A stretch of DNA of 21,044 nucleotides from JAYEIA01 sp964472505. Its GTDB lineage: Bacteria > Bacteroidota > Bacteroidia > Bacteroidales > JAADGE01. The notes beneath the pieces were generated by a model. That model had not been told where the DNA came from. It was given only the letters and a program-made list of their open reading frames with translations, and searched no databases. The translations under genes and the position numbers were made by a program. The stretch's first letter is position 1; every line of letters starts with the position of its first letter. Location of the stretch: the NCBI GenBank assembly GCA_964472505.1, contig CAYYQW010000066.1, positions 1 through 21,044 of the forward strand, in the 5' to 3' direction. Below are positions 15,398-21,044 of this stretch, piece by piece.

Positions 15398-15849
15398 GTC
15401 CGATATAAATTATTGAGTTTCGTGTAAAAGACCGGCAACTAATTTGTTTATAAGTTTTGCCCACGTAGTGGGCTTATAGCTTATAGTTTTTGTTTGTAAA
15501 ACACCTCATTAGAGGTGCAATAACGATAGAAAACATTAATATAAGATATGTTGCATCCCGTTGGGGTGCTATATTCATATCGTATTTTTTTCTATCGCTA
15601 TTTTGCCTCTAACAAGGCAAATATAAAAAAACTCGACCGCCCAAAGGCGATATTATTAAATTATTGTTGTGATGATTCTAAAGCCACATCCGGCAAACTA
15701 TTTAAAGTATTGCCCACGTAGTGGGCTTATAGCGATAAAAATGAATTTCGACCGGCAATATTGCACCCCGATAGGGGTGCGACTCTAATTATCAACATAT
15801 TATGCTATCGTTATTCGACTTCTGTGAAGTCTGTAAAATTTAATCGGAC
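15398..15849. repeat. REP/MITE-like palindrome cluster bounded by an inverted repeat
   Basis: This fills most of the 671-base gene-free stretch between the MscS gene and anmK. It holds eight short hairpins: 15459-15473, 15502-15517, 15553-15569, 15602-15621, 15638-15649, 15712-15726, 15763-15780 and 15817-15831. Most have stems of 6-7 bp (the fifth has 4) and loops of 3-6 bases. GCCCAC-GTA-GTGGGC occurs twice within an identical 24-base segment. Between them TATCG(T/C)TA boxes recur in both orientations: 15521-15529, 15592-15600, 15730-15737 and 15805-15813. GTCCGATATAAATT (15398-15411) and AATTTAATCGGAC (15837-15849) form an imperfect terminal inverted repeat with one base inserted. No ORF lies inside. 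The remainder (15850-16029) shows nothing recognisable. Confidence 0.8.
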
Positions 15850-16029
15850 AATAGTGATATTTTTTACAAATTTATAAAAAATCCGACAAGCAGCCTGTTT
15901 ATCGTTCATAAAAATTGTAATCGGTAACAGTCTTTAGAAACTCAAGTTTATTTCTCGAATAAAAAACACCAGGCACTTTTGGTTTACGGAATATTCTCAA
16001 AATTGCTGTTTCATTCTTGCAATCTTAAT

Positions 16030-16037
16030 TAACTTTG
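16030..16037 (+). promoter_or_regulatory. -7 promoter box (TAACTTTG) of anmK
   Basis: A perfect TAnnTTTG match. A transcription start 4-6 bases downstream would leave almost no leader for the ATG at 16048, which favours the in-frame ATGs at 16054 or 16063 as the real start. Confidence 0.6.
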
Positions 16038-16047
16038 CACAAAAGAT

Positions 16048-17109
16048 ATGAATATGGCAGAAATGAACATCGTGGGCGTAATGTCCGGTACTTCTTTAGA
16101 CGGCTTGGATATGGTCCTGGCAGAGTTCTCAGGCAACGGCAATGTTATCAACTACCAAATTATTAAAGCCAAAACGCTTACTTACCCTCTTGTAATGCAA
16201 AAATATTTAGCCGGAGCCCACAAGCTCTCGGGTTTAGCTCTTAGCTTGCTGCACAAAAGATACGGGAAGTTTATCGGCCAAGCCGTGAAAGAATTTCTGG
16301 GTAAAGATTATAACGCAGATTTTATAGCTTCGCACGGGCACACCGTTTTTCATAATCCCGCCAAACAGCTCACCCTGCAGATAGGCGACGGAGCATTTAT
16401 TGCAGCAAATTCGGGAATTCCAACCATCAGTGATTTCAGAAATATTGATACGGCTTTCGGCGGACAGGGGGCACCATTGGTTCCGGTTGGCGATAAGCTG
16501 CTGTTCTCCGATTACGATTATTGCCTGAATCTGGGCGGGTTTGCCAATATCTCCTACGACAAAGACGGACAAAGGCTGGCTTTTGATATTTGCCCGGTGA
16601 ATATTATTGCCAATGCGCTGGCTGAGAAAAACGGCCAAGCCTACGACGAAAGCGGAAAAATGGGAAGCCGCGGCCGACTAAATGAGGCATTAATTACCGA
16701 GCTGAATCAATTAGATTACTACAAAAAAACAGGGCCAAAATCTTTAGGCCGTGAATATGCGGAAGCTAAGGTTTTCCCGATTTTTGAAAAATATGAAATC
16801 CCAATCGAAGATAAATTACACACGCTTTACGAGCACATTGCTTTTCAGATAAAACAAGCTACGACCGATAAAAAAGTGGCCAAAATACTGATTACCGGCG
16901 GCGGTGCTTATAACAGCTATCTAATACGCAGAATACGAGCTCTTGCCGGGCACCGTGTAATTATTCCGGACGATACACTTATACAATATAAAGAAGCTCT
17001 CATATTTGCACTGTTGGGATTGTTGCGTGCCGGAAAAGCCAATAATGTATTAGCATCATACACAGGCGCTAAGCGAAATACCACCGGAGGGGTTATACAT
17101 TATGTATAA
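16048..17109 (+). CDS. anmK: Anhydro-N-acetylmuramic acid kinase
   Basis: Cytosolic enzyme of peptidoglycan recycling: opens the 1,6-anhydro ring of anhydro-MurNAc and phosphorylates it to MurNAc-6-phosphate. 353 aa from the first ATG, or 348 from the ATG at 16063. The N-terminal ASKHA-type ATP loop is VGVMSGTSLDGLD. Further family motifs are ASHGHTVFHNP, TLQIGDGAFIA, ISDFRNIDTAFGGQGAPLVP, LGGFANISY, FDICPVNIIANALA and ITGGGAYNSYLIRRI. The family usually starts only a few residues before IGVMSGTS, which together with the promoter position supports ATG 16063. The next gene starts 70 bases downstream in the same direction. Confidence 0.95.
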   Translation: MNMAEMNIVGVMSGTSLDGLDMVLAEFSGNGNVINYQIIKAKTLTYPLVMQKYLAGAHKLSGLALSLLHKRYGKFIGQAVKEFLGKDYNADFIASHGHTVFHNPAKQLTLQIGDGAFIAANSGIPTISDFRNIDTAFGGQGAPLVPVGDKLLFSDYDYCLNLGGFANISYDKDGQRLAFDICPVNIIANALAEKNGQAYDESGKMGSRGRLNEALITELNQLDYYKKTGPKSLGREYAEAKVFPIFEKYEIPIEDKLHTLYEHIAFQIKQATTDKKVAKILITGGGAYNSYLIRRIRALAGHRVIIPDDTLIQYKEALIFALLGLLRAGKANNVLASYTGAKRNTTGGVIHYV

Positions 17110-17179
17110 AAAGGCATGGTGATTAAGAAAAAATCAATTAATTTTACCTTGCAGATTTTAAAAAGGCTGATTCAATTAA

Positions 17180-17770
17180 ATGCTCAAATTTTTACTCCAA
17201 AATACATCGGAAACCTATATCTCTCCTTCACAAAAGAAGGCGGATTTTATTAATGAATTCTTTGAACAAATAAAGGAAGAACTTCCCTATGCCTATGTTC
17301 AAGCCGCCGATATACACCAAAGTGAAAGTGAGCTGGTATTTAATGCAAAACCATTCCGGCACACTTGGAACGGATGGAATATATTTAATCCCGTAATTCG
17401 CGGAGAATTTCGTTTTGAGTCGGTTTCTAATCTGCTTAAATTAGAAACCCGCATGTATTTTACCGAATTTTTTATAACCGCAGCATTGCTGTCTTTTGCA
17501 AGCGTGCCGGCCTTTGTTTTGGGAGTTTACGGCTGGGGCATTGCCTGGCTCGTTGGTCTTTGGCTTATATTTTACGGCGGCAGCCGACTGCTTCATTCTC
17601 TCCGCTTGAGGGTAAAAATAAAAGAGCTTATCCGCCAAACCGAGAATATAAAAAAACAAGGACGCAGCTTAAAAGATGTATGGGAAGAAGACAAAGGTTT
17701 TATTCATCAGGTCTTTGGGCGCTTTTTTGTAAGAAAACCCAAAAAGAAAAAACTAAAAAGCAGTCGATAA
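17180..17770 (+). CDS. Two-TM membrane protein of unknown function
   Basis: 196 aa, not recognised. A soluble N-terminal part (about 1-90; amphipathic helix DFINEFFEQIKEELPYAYV, then strands ELVFNAKPF, GEFRFES, LKLETRMY) precedes a hairpin of two membrane helices (about 94-116 and 118-138). A basic cytoplasmic tail follows (helix RLRVKIKELIRQTENIKK, ending RKPKKKKLKSSR). The positive-inside rule puts the C-terminus in the cytoplasm. It lies 70 bases after anmK; a weak TACCTTGC near 17151 might be a degenerate -7 box, so it may be a separate transcript or a read-through partner. Confidence 0.75.
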   Translation: MLKFLLQNTSETYISPSQKKADFINEFFEQIKEELPYAYVQAADIHQSESELVFNAKPFRHTWNGWNIFNPVIRGEFRFESVSNLLKLETRMYFTEFFITAALLSFASVPAFVLGVYGWGIAWLVGLWLIFYGGSRLLHSLRLRVKIKELIRQTENIKKQGRSLKDVWEEDKGFIHQVFGRFFVRKPKKKKLKSSR

Positions 17771-17804
17771 ATTTCCGCTTAAAAACAAACAAGTTCAGAC
17801 TTTC

Positions 17805-17827
17805 TTATTTAGAATTTTTCTAAATAA
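17805..17827. promoter_or_regulatory. Perfect 23-base palindrome upstream of the nitroreductase, possible operator
   Basis: TTATTTAGAA (17805-17814) and TTCTAAATAA (17818-17827) are perfect inverted arms around TTT. The palindrome ends 11 bases before the TACCTTTG box, where the -33 element would sit. No T-run follows it, so a repressor/activator site is at least as likely as a terminator for the preceding gene. Confidence 0.5.
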
Positions 17828-17838
17828 TAAAAGATTCC

Positions 17839-17846
17839 TACCTTTG
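17839..17846 (+). promoter_or_regulatory. -7 promoter box (TACCTTTG) of the nitroreductase
   Basis: A perfect TAnnTTTG match 28 bases before the ATG at 17875. Confidence 0.65.
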
Positions 17847-17874
17847 CTCCCCTTAAAATAAAACTAAAATACTC

Positions 17875-18501
17875 ATGACGAATATAACGAAATACTTAGA
17901 ATGGCGCTATGCCGTGAAAAAATTTGATGCCGAAAAAAAACTGAGCCAAGCGCAAGTTGACGAGCTTGCGGAAGCCATGCGACTTACAGCTTCTTCATAC
18001 GGGCTTCAGCCATATAAAATAATGCTGGTGGAAAATCCTGAAATAAGAGAAAAACTACAAGAGCATTCATGGGGGCAGAAGCAAATTACGGAAGCATCGC
18101 ATCTGTTTGTAATATGCAACTATCCCGAAGTACCGGATAAGGTGGTGGATGATTACATGAAAATAACCGGAGAGATTCGCCATAGCCCGGCCGACAAGCT
18201 GAAAGCATTTGGTGAAGGCATAAAAGCCAAAATCGGTCGATTGCCAAGCGTAAAAGACTGGACAGCGAAGCAGTCATACATCGTGCTGGGAAACTTGCTG
18301 ACGGCTTGCGCGGCAATGGAAATTGATGCCTGCCCCATGGAAGGTTTTGTTCCTGAGAAATATAATGAAATATTGGGTCTGAATAAACTAAAGCTCAATG
18401 CAGCACTGGCCATTCCGGTGGGTTATCGGTCGGCCGATGACCGTTATGCCGAGATGCCCAAAGTAAGAAAGCCAATGGAAGATTTCCTTATAAAAGTATA
18501 A
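17875..18501 (+). CDS. Nitroreductase-family NAD(P)H-dependent flavin oxidoreductase
   Basis: 208 aa, normal for the NfsB/oxygen-insensitive nitroreductase group of FMN enzymes. The N-terminal FMN-phosphate contact is in WRYAVKKFD (about 10-18), the dimer and flavin-facing segment is LTASSYGLQPYKIMLV (about 37-52), and the C-terminal flavin part is SYIVLGNLLTACAAMEID followed by CPMEGFVPEKYNEILGL and LAIPVGYRSADDRYAEMPKVRKP. It probably reduces quinone, nitro or related electrophilic substrates; the natural substrate cannot be read from sequence. It is a single-gene unit with a TAnnTTTG promoter preceded by a palindrome and closed by a strong bidirectional terminator. Confidence 0.93.
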   Translation: MTNITKYLEWRYAVKKFDAEKKLSQAQVDELAEAMRLTASSYGLQPYKIMLVENPEIREKLQEHSWGQKQITEASHLFVICNYPEVPDKVVDDYMKITGEIRHSPADKLKAFGEGIKAKIGRLPSVKDWTAKQSYIVLGNLLTACAAMEIDACPMEGFVPEKYNEILGLNKLKLNAALAIPVGYRSADDRYAEMPKVRKPMEDFLIKV

Positions 18502-18513
18502 ATGCAACCATAC

Positions 18514-18553
18514 AAAAGAGCGGCTATTTTTTCAAAAAAATGCCGCTCTTTTT
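18514..18553. terminator. Bidirectional rho-independent terminator
   Basis: A perfect 11-bp stem, AAAAGAGCGGC (18514-18524) with GCCGCTCTTTT (18542-18552), is extended by an inner A/T stem. A T-run lies at the plus-strand end and an A-run at the start. It lies between the convergent nitroreductase (stop 18501) and the Ivy-like lipoprotein gene (stop 18569) and can serve both. Confidence 0.85.
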
Positions 18554-18568
18554 CGTATATAAAATATT

Positions 18569-19078
18569 TTATTGTTCACGAATCTCAGCCCAATCGGTCA
18601 TTGCTTTGGGAATTCCGAGTTTCGGTTTTTCGGTATATAACTCTACTCCACGGTCAGTGTTCATACCGGCTACAATATAATCTTCTCTCGTATCGATATA
18701 AAGGGCAAAATCGACAAAGGCACATTCATGCGCTTTACAAGCTTCCGCCCAATAAATGCCGGGGCGTATTTCTTTTATAGGCTCTTCCACCGCCCACCAA
18801 TCCACAAAAATCTGATAATCATCGGCCAACAGATTTTTTAGGCGCGAATTAAAAGCCTCATTTTCAAACAGTTTAATCTCATGCGGATATTTACCGCCGG
18901 CATTCTTCATAAAAGACAAATCACTTTCATTATCGGCTATTCCCGGTTTCTTCAAAAGTTTTGAAGTAAAACTGTCAGTTTCTCCATCATTTTTTCCGGA
19001 TTCAACCGAACAAGCATGCATAAAAGCCATGATGCTTATAATTGCCGCACTTAGTAACAGCTTATTAAACTTTTTCAT
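18569..19078 (-). CDS. Lipoprotein with Ivy-type CKxHxC loop, putative lysozyme inhibitor
   Basis: 169 aa. A lipoprotein signal peptide (MKKFNKLLLSAAIISIMAFM, lipobox MHAC with C23) anchors it to a membrane. The mature part (about 55-165) has GGKYPHEIKLFENEAFNSRL and VDWWAVEEPIKEIRPGIYWA, leading into ACKAHECA (C114-K115-A116-H117-E118-C119), then a strand and turn (DFALYIDTREDYIVAGM). CKPHDC is the hallmark loop of Ivy proteins, which plug the active site of C-type lysozyme; here Pro is Ala and Asp is Glu, and both cysteines are kept. Protection of peptidoglycan against lysozyme is inferred from this loop and the export signal. It follows a two-TM gene after 9 bases and probably shares its promoter. 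Confidence 0.8.
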   Translation of the reverse strand: MKKFNKLLLSAAIISIMAFMHACSVESGKNDGETDSFTSKLLKKPGIADNESDLSFMKNAGGKYPHEIKLFENEAFNSRLKNLLADDYQIFVDWWAVEEPIKEIRPGIYWAEACKAHECAFVDFALYIDTREDYIVAGMNTDRGVELYTEKPKLGIPKAMTDWAEIREQ

Positions 19079-19087
19079 AGTTATTAT

Positions 19088-20086
19088 TTAATTACCCCTA
19101 ACAATATTACGTTTTTCGGCCATATCGGCAGAATACTCTTCATACATTTCTCGGAGCTGTTGGTGAAAATATGCCTTTGGTTTTTGTTCCGTCTGTTCGT
19201 TTTCTTCGGAAGTTTCCGGCATTTCTTTCTGCGGCTCTTTGTACTCGATGATTTCTCCGTAACGTCTGTTGCGCAGTAACACACGCATAGCCTTTACGAG
19301 TTTCTCTAAATTATTCACATAAGTATCCGGCACATTTAATTCGGAAATCTCGGTAATCAATGTCAGAGAATCACCGGACATATTGGTAAGTTGAAAAACT
19401 TTAGCCGTTGGTTTGTGTTTTTCTTTCTCATCGGCCGGTTCATCTCCTCGCTCGTCCAGCAGATTATAGGGTAAGCTGATTACGTCATTTCTTACCGAAG
19501 CTATATCTTCAAAAAAGTACTCATTGGTTCGCTCATCAAGAATTTCATTGTCGGGCCAATTATAAATACATGAATAGTAGCTTACAAATTTTTCGGTTAC
19601 AACCAGCATTTGCACTGTCCATACGGTATAAGTAAACAAACCGTCATCATCGGAGCGCCGCATGATTACATCCGGGTCCACTTCCGGATGATTCCAATAT
19701 ACCGGATATGGAATAAAAATAATGTTTTCTTCTTTGAGGCTTCTTTCATTAATCTGCAAATGCTCCAGAGCGCGGGGTTTTATAAATTCATGCAAATCAT
19801 TTATAAACCAGATGTCCATATCGGCATCTGAAGGCCGGCTGTAAAAAATTCGTTTGAAAAATAAAAAAGGGCGAAGCCATAACCAGAAAGATGCAACACC
19901 AATTAACATCATTACGGTAGCAAGAATCTGTACGTTCTGAAATACACCTATACTCTGAAAATAAAACAACAAGCCGCCAATTATAAGGAAGCCGGAACCG
20001 AATTTTGCTGCATTTCTAAAGTTAGGATATTCCGTATCAAATACTCTAAAATAATTTCCGATAAGCACACGGTTATCATTGGCCAT
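19088..20086 (-). CDS. Two-TM membrane protein of unknown function
   Basis: 332 aa, not recognised. Two membrane helices near the N-terminus (about 28-45 and 52-72) are followed by a large soluble part (about 80-332). The soluble part has strands such as NIIFIPYPVYWN and TYTVWTVQMLVVTEKFVSYY, a KVFQLTNMSGDSLTLITEIS strand pair, and an acidic, Glu/Lys-rich helical tail (EEYSADMAEKRN). The positive residues between and after the helices suggest the soluble part is cytoplasmic. It is the first gene of an operon with the Ivy-like lipoprotein, starting behind a TAnnTTTG box; a functional link to the envelope is possible but unproven. Confidence 0.8.
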   Translation of the reverse strand: MANDNRVLIGNYFRVFDTEYPNFRNAAKFGSGFLIIGGLLFYFQSIGVFQNVQILATVMMLIGVASFWLWLRPFLFFKRIFYSRPSDADMDIWFINDLHEFIKPRALEHLQINERSLKEENIIFIPYPVYWNHPEVDPDVIMRRSDDDGLFTYTVWTVQMLVVTEKFVSYYSCIYNWPDNEILDERTNEYFFEDIASVRNDVISLPYNLLDERGDEPADEKEKHKPTAKVFQLTNMSGDSLTLITEISELNVPDTYVNNLEKLVKAMRVLLRNRRYGEIIEYKEPQKEMPETSEENEQTEQKPKAYFHQQLREMYEEYSADMAEKRNIVRGN

Positions 20087-20111
20087 GGTACACTGATTTT
20101 AAGGGCTTTTA

Positions 20112-20119
20112 CAAAGTTA
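20112..20119 (-). promoter_or_regulatory. -7 promoter box (TAACTTTG) of the two-TM/Ivy-like operon
   Basis: On the minus strand TAACTTTG ends 25 bases before the ATG at 20086. It is divergent from the FKBP promoter within the same 130-base spacer. Confidence 0.6.
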
Positions 20120-20186
20120 AGAATTATTTACTTATAGTCCAAACATAAAAAACCGAACTAATGAATTATTTTCAAATATTTTCCGC

Positions 20187-20194
20187 TACCTTTG
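20187..20194 (+). promoter_or_regulatory. -7 promoter box (TACCTTTG) of the FKBP lipoprotein gene
   Basis: A perfect TAnnTTTG match 22 bases before the ATG at 20217. Confidence 0.65.
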
Positions 20195-20216
20195 CGACAA
20201 ATTTGAATAAAAAATC

Positions 20217-20678
20217 ATGCGTTACAAAATTTTATTAGTCATTTTACCTGTTTTCATATTCACGGCTTGTCTTGACAAGGCTGAAAGGGAACAAGACCTT
20301 TTAAAAGCATATTTGGAAGAAAATAATATTACGGAAGAACCCAAAAGCTCCGGCCTGTATTATATTGAGATAACCGAAGGAGACGGAGATGCTCCCAAAG
20401 CGGGCAGCTTTGTTTCGGTACATTACGAAGGACGGTTGATTGACGGTGAGGTATTTGATACATCGTATGACAGCGAAGAGCCTTTCACTTTTGTAATGGA
20501 CGCCGGGCAAGTCATTCGCGGTTGGGAAGAAGGCGTTTCATACATGCGCGAAGGCGGCAAAGCACAACTGATAATCCCGAGCCATTTAGGTTACGGCAGC
20601 TACGAGCGCGATAAAATACCGGCTTACTCTACCCTGATTTTTGATATTGAATTAATCACTGTAGGTAACCAAAAATAA
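20217..20678 (+). CDS. FKBP-type peptidyl-prolyl cis-trans isomerase lipoprotein
   Basis: 153 aa. The N-terminus is a lipoprotein signal (lipobox FTAC, C18). A short helical linker (about 20-45) leads to a single FKBP domain (about 48-151) with the catalytic-pocket residues in VSVHYEGRLIDGEVFDTSYD, FVMDAGQVIRGWEEGV, IPSHLGYG and IPAYSTLIFDIEL. It should catalyse proline isomerisation in the envelope, on folding outer-membrane or secreted proteins. It is similar in layout to FkpA and to GldI of gliding Bacteroidota, but lacks FkpA's long dimerisation domain. It is a single gene with its own promoter; no clear terminator is seen in the 60 bases before the convergent gene. Confidence 0.93.
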   Translation: MRYKILLVILPVFIFTACLDKAEREQDLLKAYLEENNITEEPKSSGLYYIEITEGDGDAPKAGSFVSVHYEGRLIDGEVFDTSYDSEEPFTFVMDAGQVIRGWEEGVSYMREGGKAQLIIPSHLGYGSYERDKIPAYSTLIFDIELITVGNQK

Positions 20679-20738
20679 AGACCGTTCATAATAAGCCCGG
20701 TACTATAAGCTTTCGGCAATTTATATACAGTTCGCAAC

Positions 20739-21044
20739 TTAGTTTGCCAATGCTTCATAGTTGCGAATCAGTTTTGCGCATCTTAAAATTTTATCCTGTT
20801 TAACAGCCGTCCAATCTTTCTTTTTTTGAGGAATATCATCAATATCCGGCAAGTTATCTTCCGACTGCTCGCGCACAAAATATTCAAAAATTTCACCTTC
20901 AGATAAATAGATGCGTTCTTCGGAAATCACTTGGCTTGCACTTCCAACTTCGTCCCAATGCGGTTCATAATCTTTAATAACAATAAAGACCATCTCACCT
21001 TCTTCGTCAAAGTAGCAGCTTTCGCGACTTCCAAAACCTTCTTC
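20739..21044 (-). CDS. Partial CDS of unknown function (5' end outside window)
   Basis: The frame is open from the right edge (21044) to TAG/TAA-type closure at 20739, about 101 codons visible. It reads EEGFGSRESCYFDEEGE before the first internal Met at 20993, so that Met is probably not the start. The part seen is acidic and soluble (FIVIKDYEPHWDEVGSASQV, EGEIFEYFVREQ, DLPDIDDIPQ-like stretch, then a helix KILRCAKLIRNYEAL). No family is recognised. It is convergent with the FKBP gene. Confidence 0.65.
   Translation of the reverse strand, partial: EEGFGSRESCYFDEEGEMVFIVIKDYEPHWDEVGSASQVISEERIYLSEGEIFEYFVREQSEDNLPDIDDIPQKKKDWTAVKQDKILRCAKLIRNYEALAN

Noticed and set aside
15459..15831. CRISPR or attachment-site interpretation of the palindrome cluster
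   Set aside because: Hairpins differ in sequence, spacing is irregular, and no cas or integrase gene is present.
18502..18780. 92-codon plus-strand ORF after the nitroreductase
   Set aside because: It runs through the bidirectional terminator and lies antisense to the Ivy-like lipoprotein gene; it has no promoter and no family pattern.
20739..20993. Complete 84-residue gene starting at the Met at 20993
   Set aside because: The same frame is open for 17 more codons to the window edge with coding-like content, so this Met is probably internal.

Overview
The window is Bacteroidota chromosome. Evidence: at least eight genes or operons have a TAnnTTTG -7 promoter box a few tens of bases before the start, Shine-Dalgarno sites are mostly absent, and the gene families are typical of the phylum (propeller/Y_Y_Y sensor kinase, a PorE-like TPR/propeller/OmpA protein of the type IX secretion kind, the long PurM form, a type 2 PyrF). 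Composition is moderately AT-rich, with one clearly more AT-rich insert at about 12.8-14.1 kb. The sequence alone does not settle genus or family.

Layout. 1-5330 (minus) is a signalling operon: a response-regulator/PAS/PP2C phosphatase followed after 9 bases by a periplasmic-propeller histidine kinase that runs off the left edge. 5651-6043 is a small YbjN-like gene ending in a strong terminator nested inside a larger inverted repeat. 6302-10364 (plus) is a tight run: PorE-like protein, purM and a J-domain protein. It converges on a minus-strand prfA-pyrF pair (10812-12748). The 447 bases between the two convergent stop codons are a tandem amplification of the gene junction itself.

12.8-14.1 kb is a small foreign-looking insert: a beheaded DUF4357 remnant, then an ATGA-overlapping pair encoding a winged-helix/putative nuclease protein and a DpnD/PcfM-like small protein. 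This is the best candidate for an undescribed defence or modification-dependent restriction unit. An MscS/YbdG-type channel (minus) follows, then a 671-base gene-free stretch holding eight short GC-rich palindromes bounded by an inverted repeat (REP/MITE-like).

16048-18501 (plus) carries anmK (anhydro-MurNAc recycling), a two-TM protein of unknown function, and a nitroreductase with a perfect 23-base palindrome just ahead of its -7 box. On the other strand, 20086-18569 is a two-gene operon: a two-TM protein and a lipoprotein with the CKxHxC loop typical of Ivy lysozyme inhibitors. A divergent FKBP-type prolyl isomerase lipoprotein and a partial unknown gene close the window.

A cell-envelope theme links several genes (PorE-like, AnmK, Ivy-like lipoprotein, FKBP lipoprotein, MscS channel), but apart from the short operons noted there is no sign that the window works as a single system.
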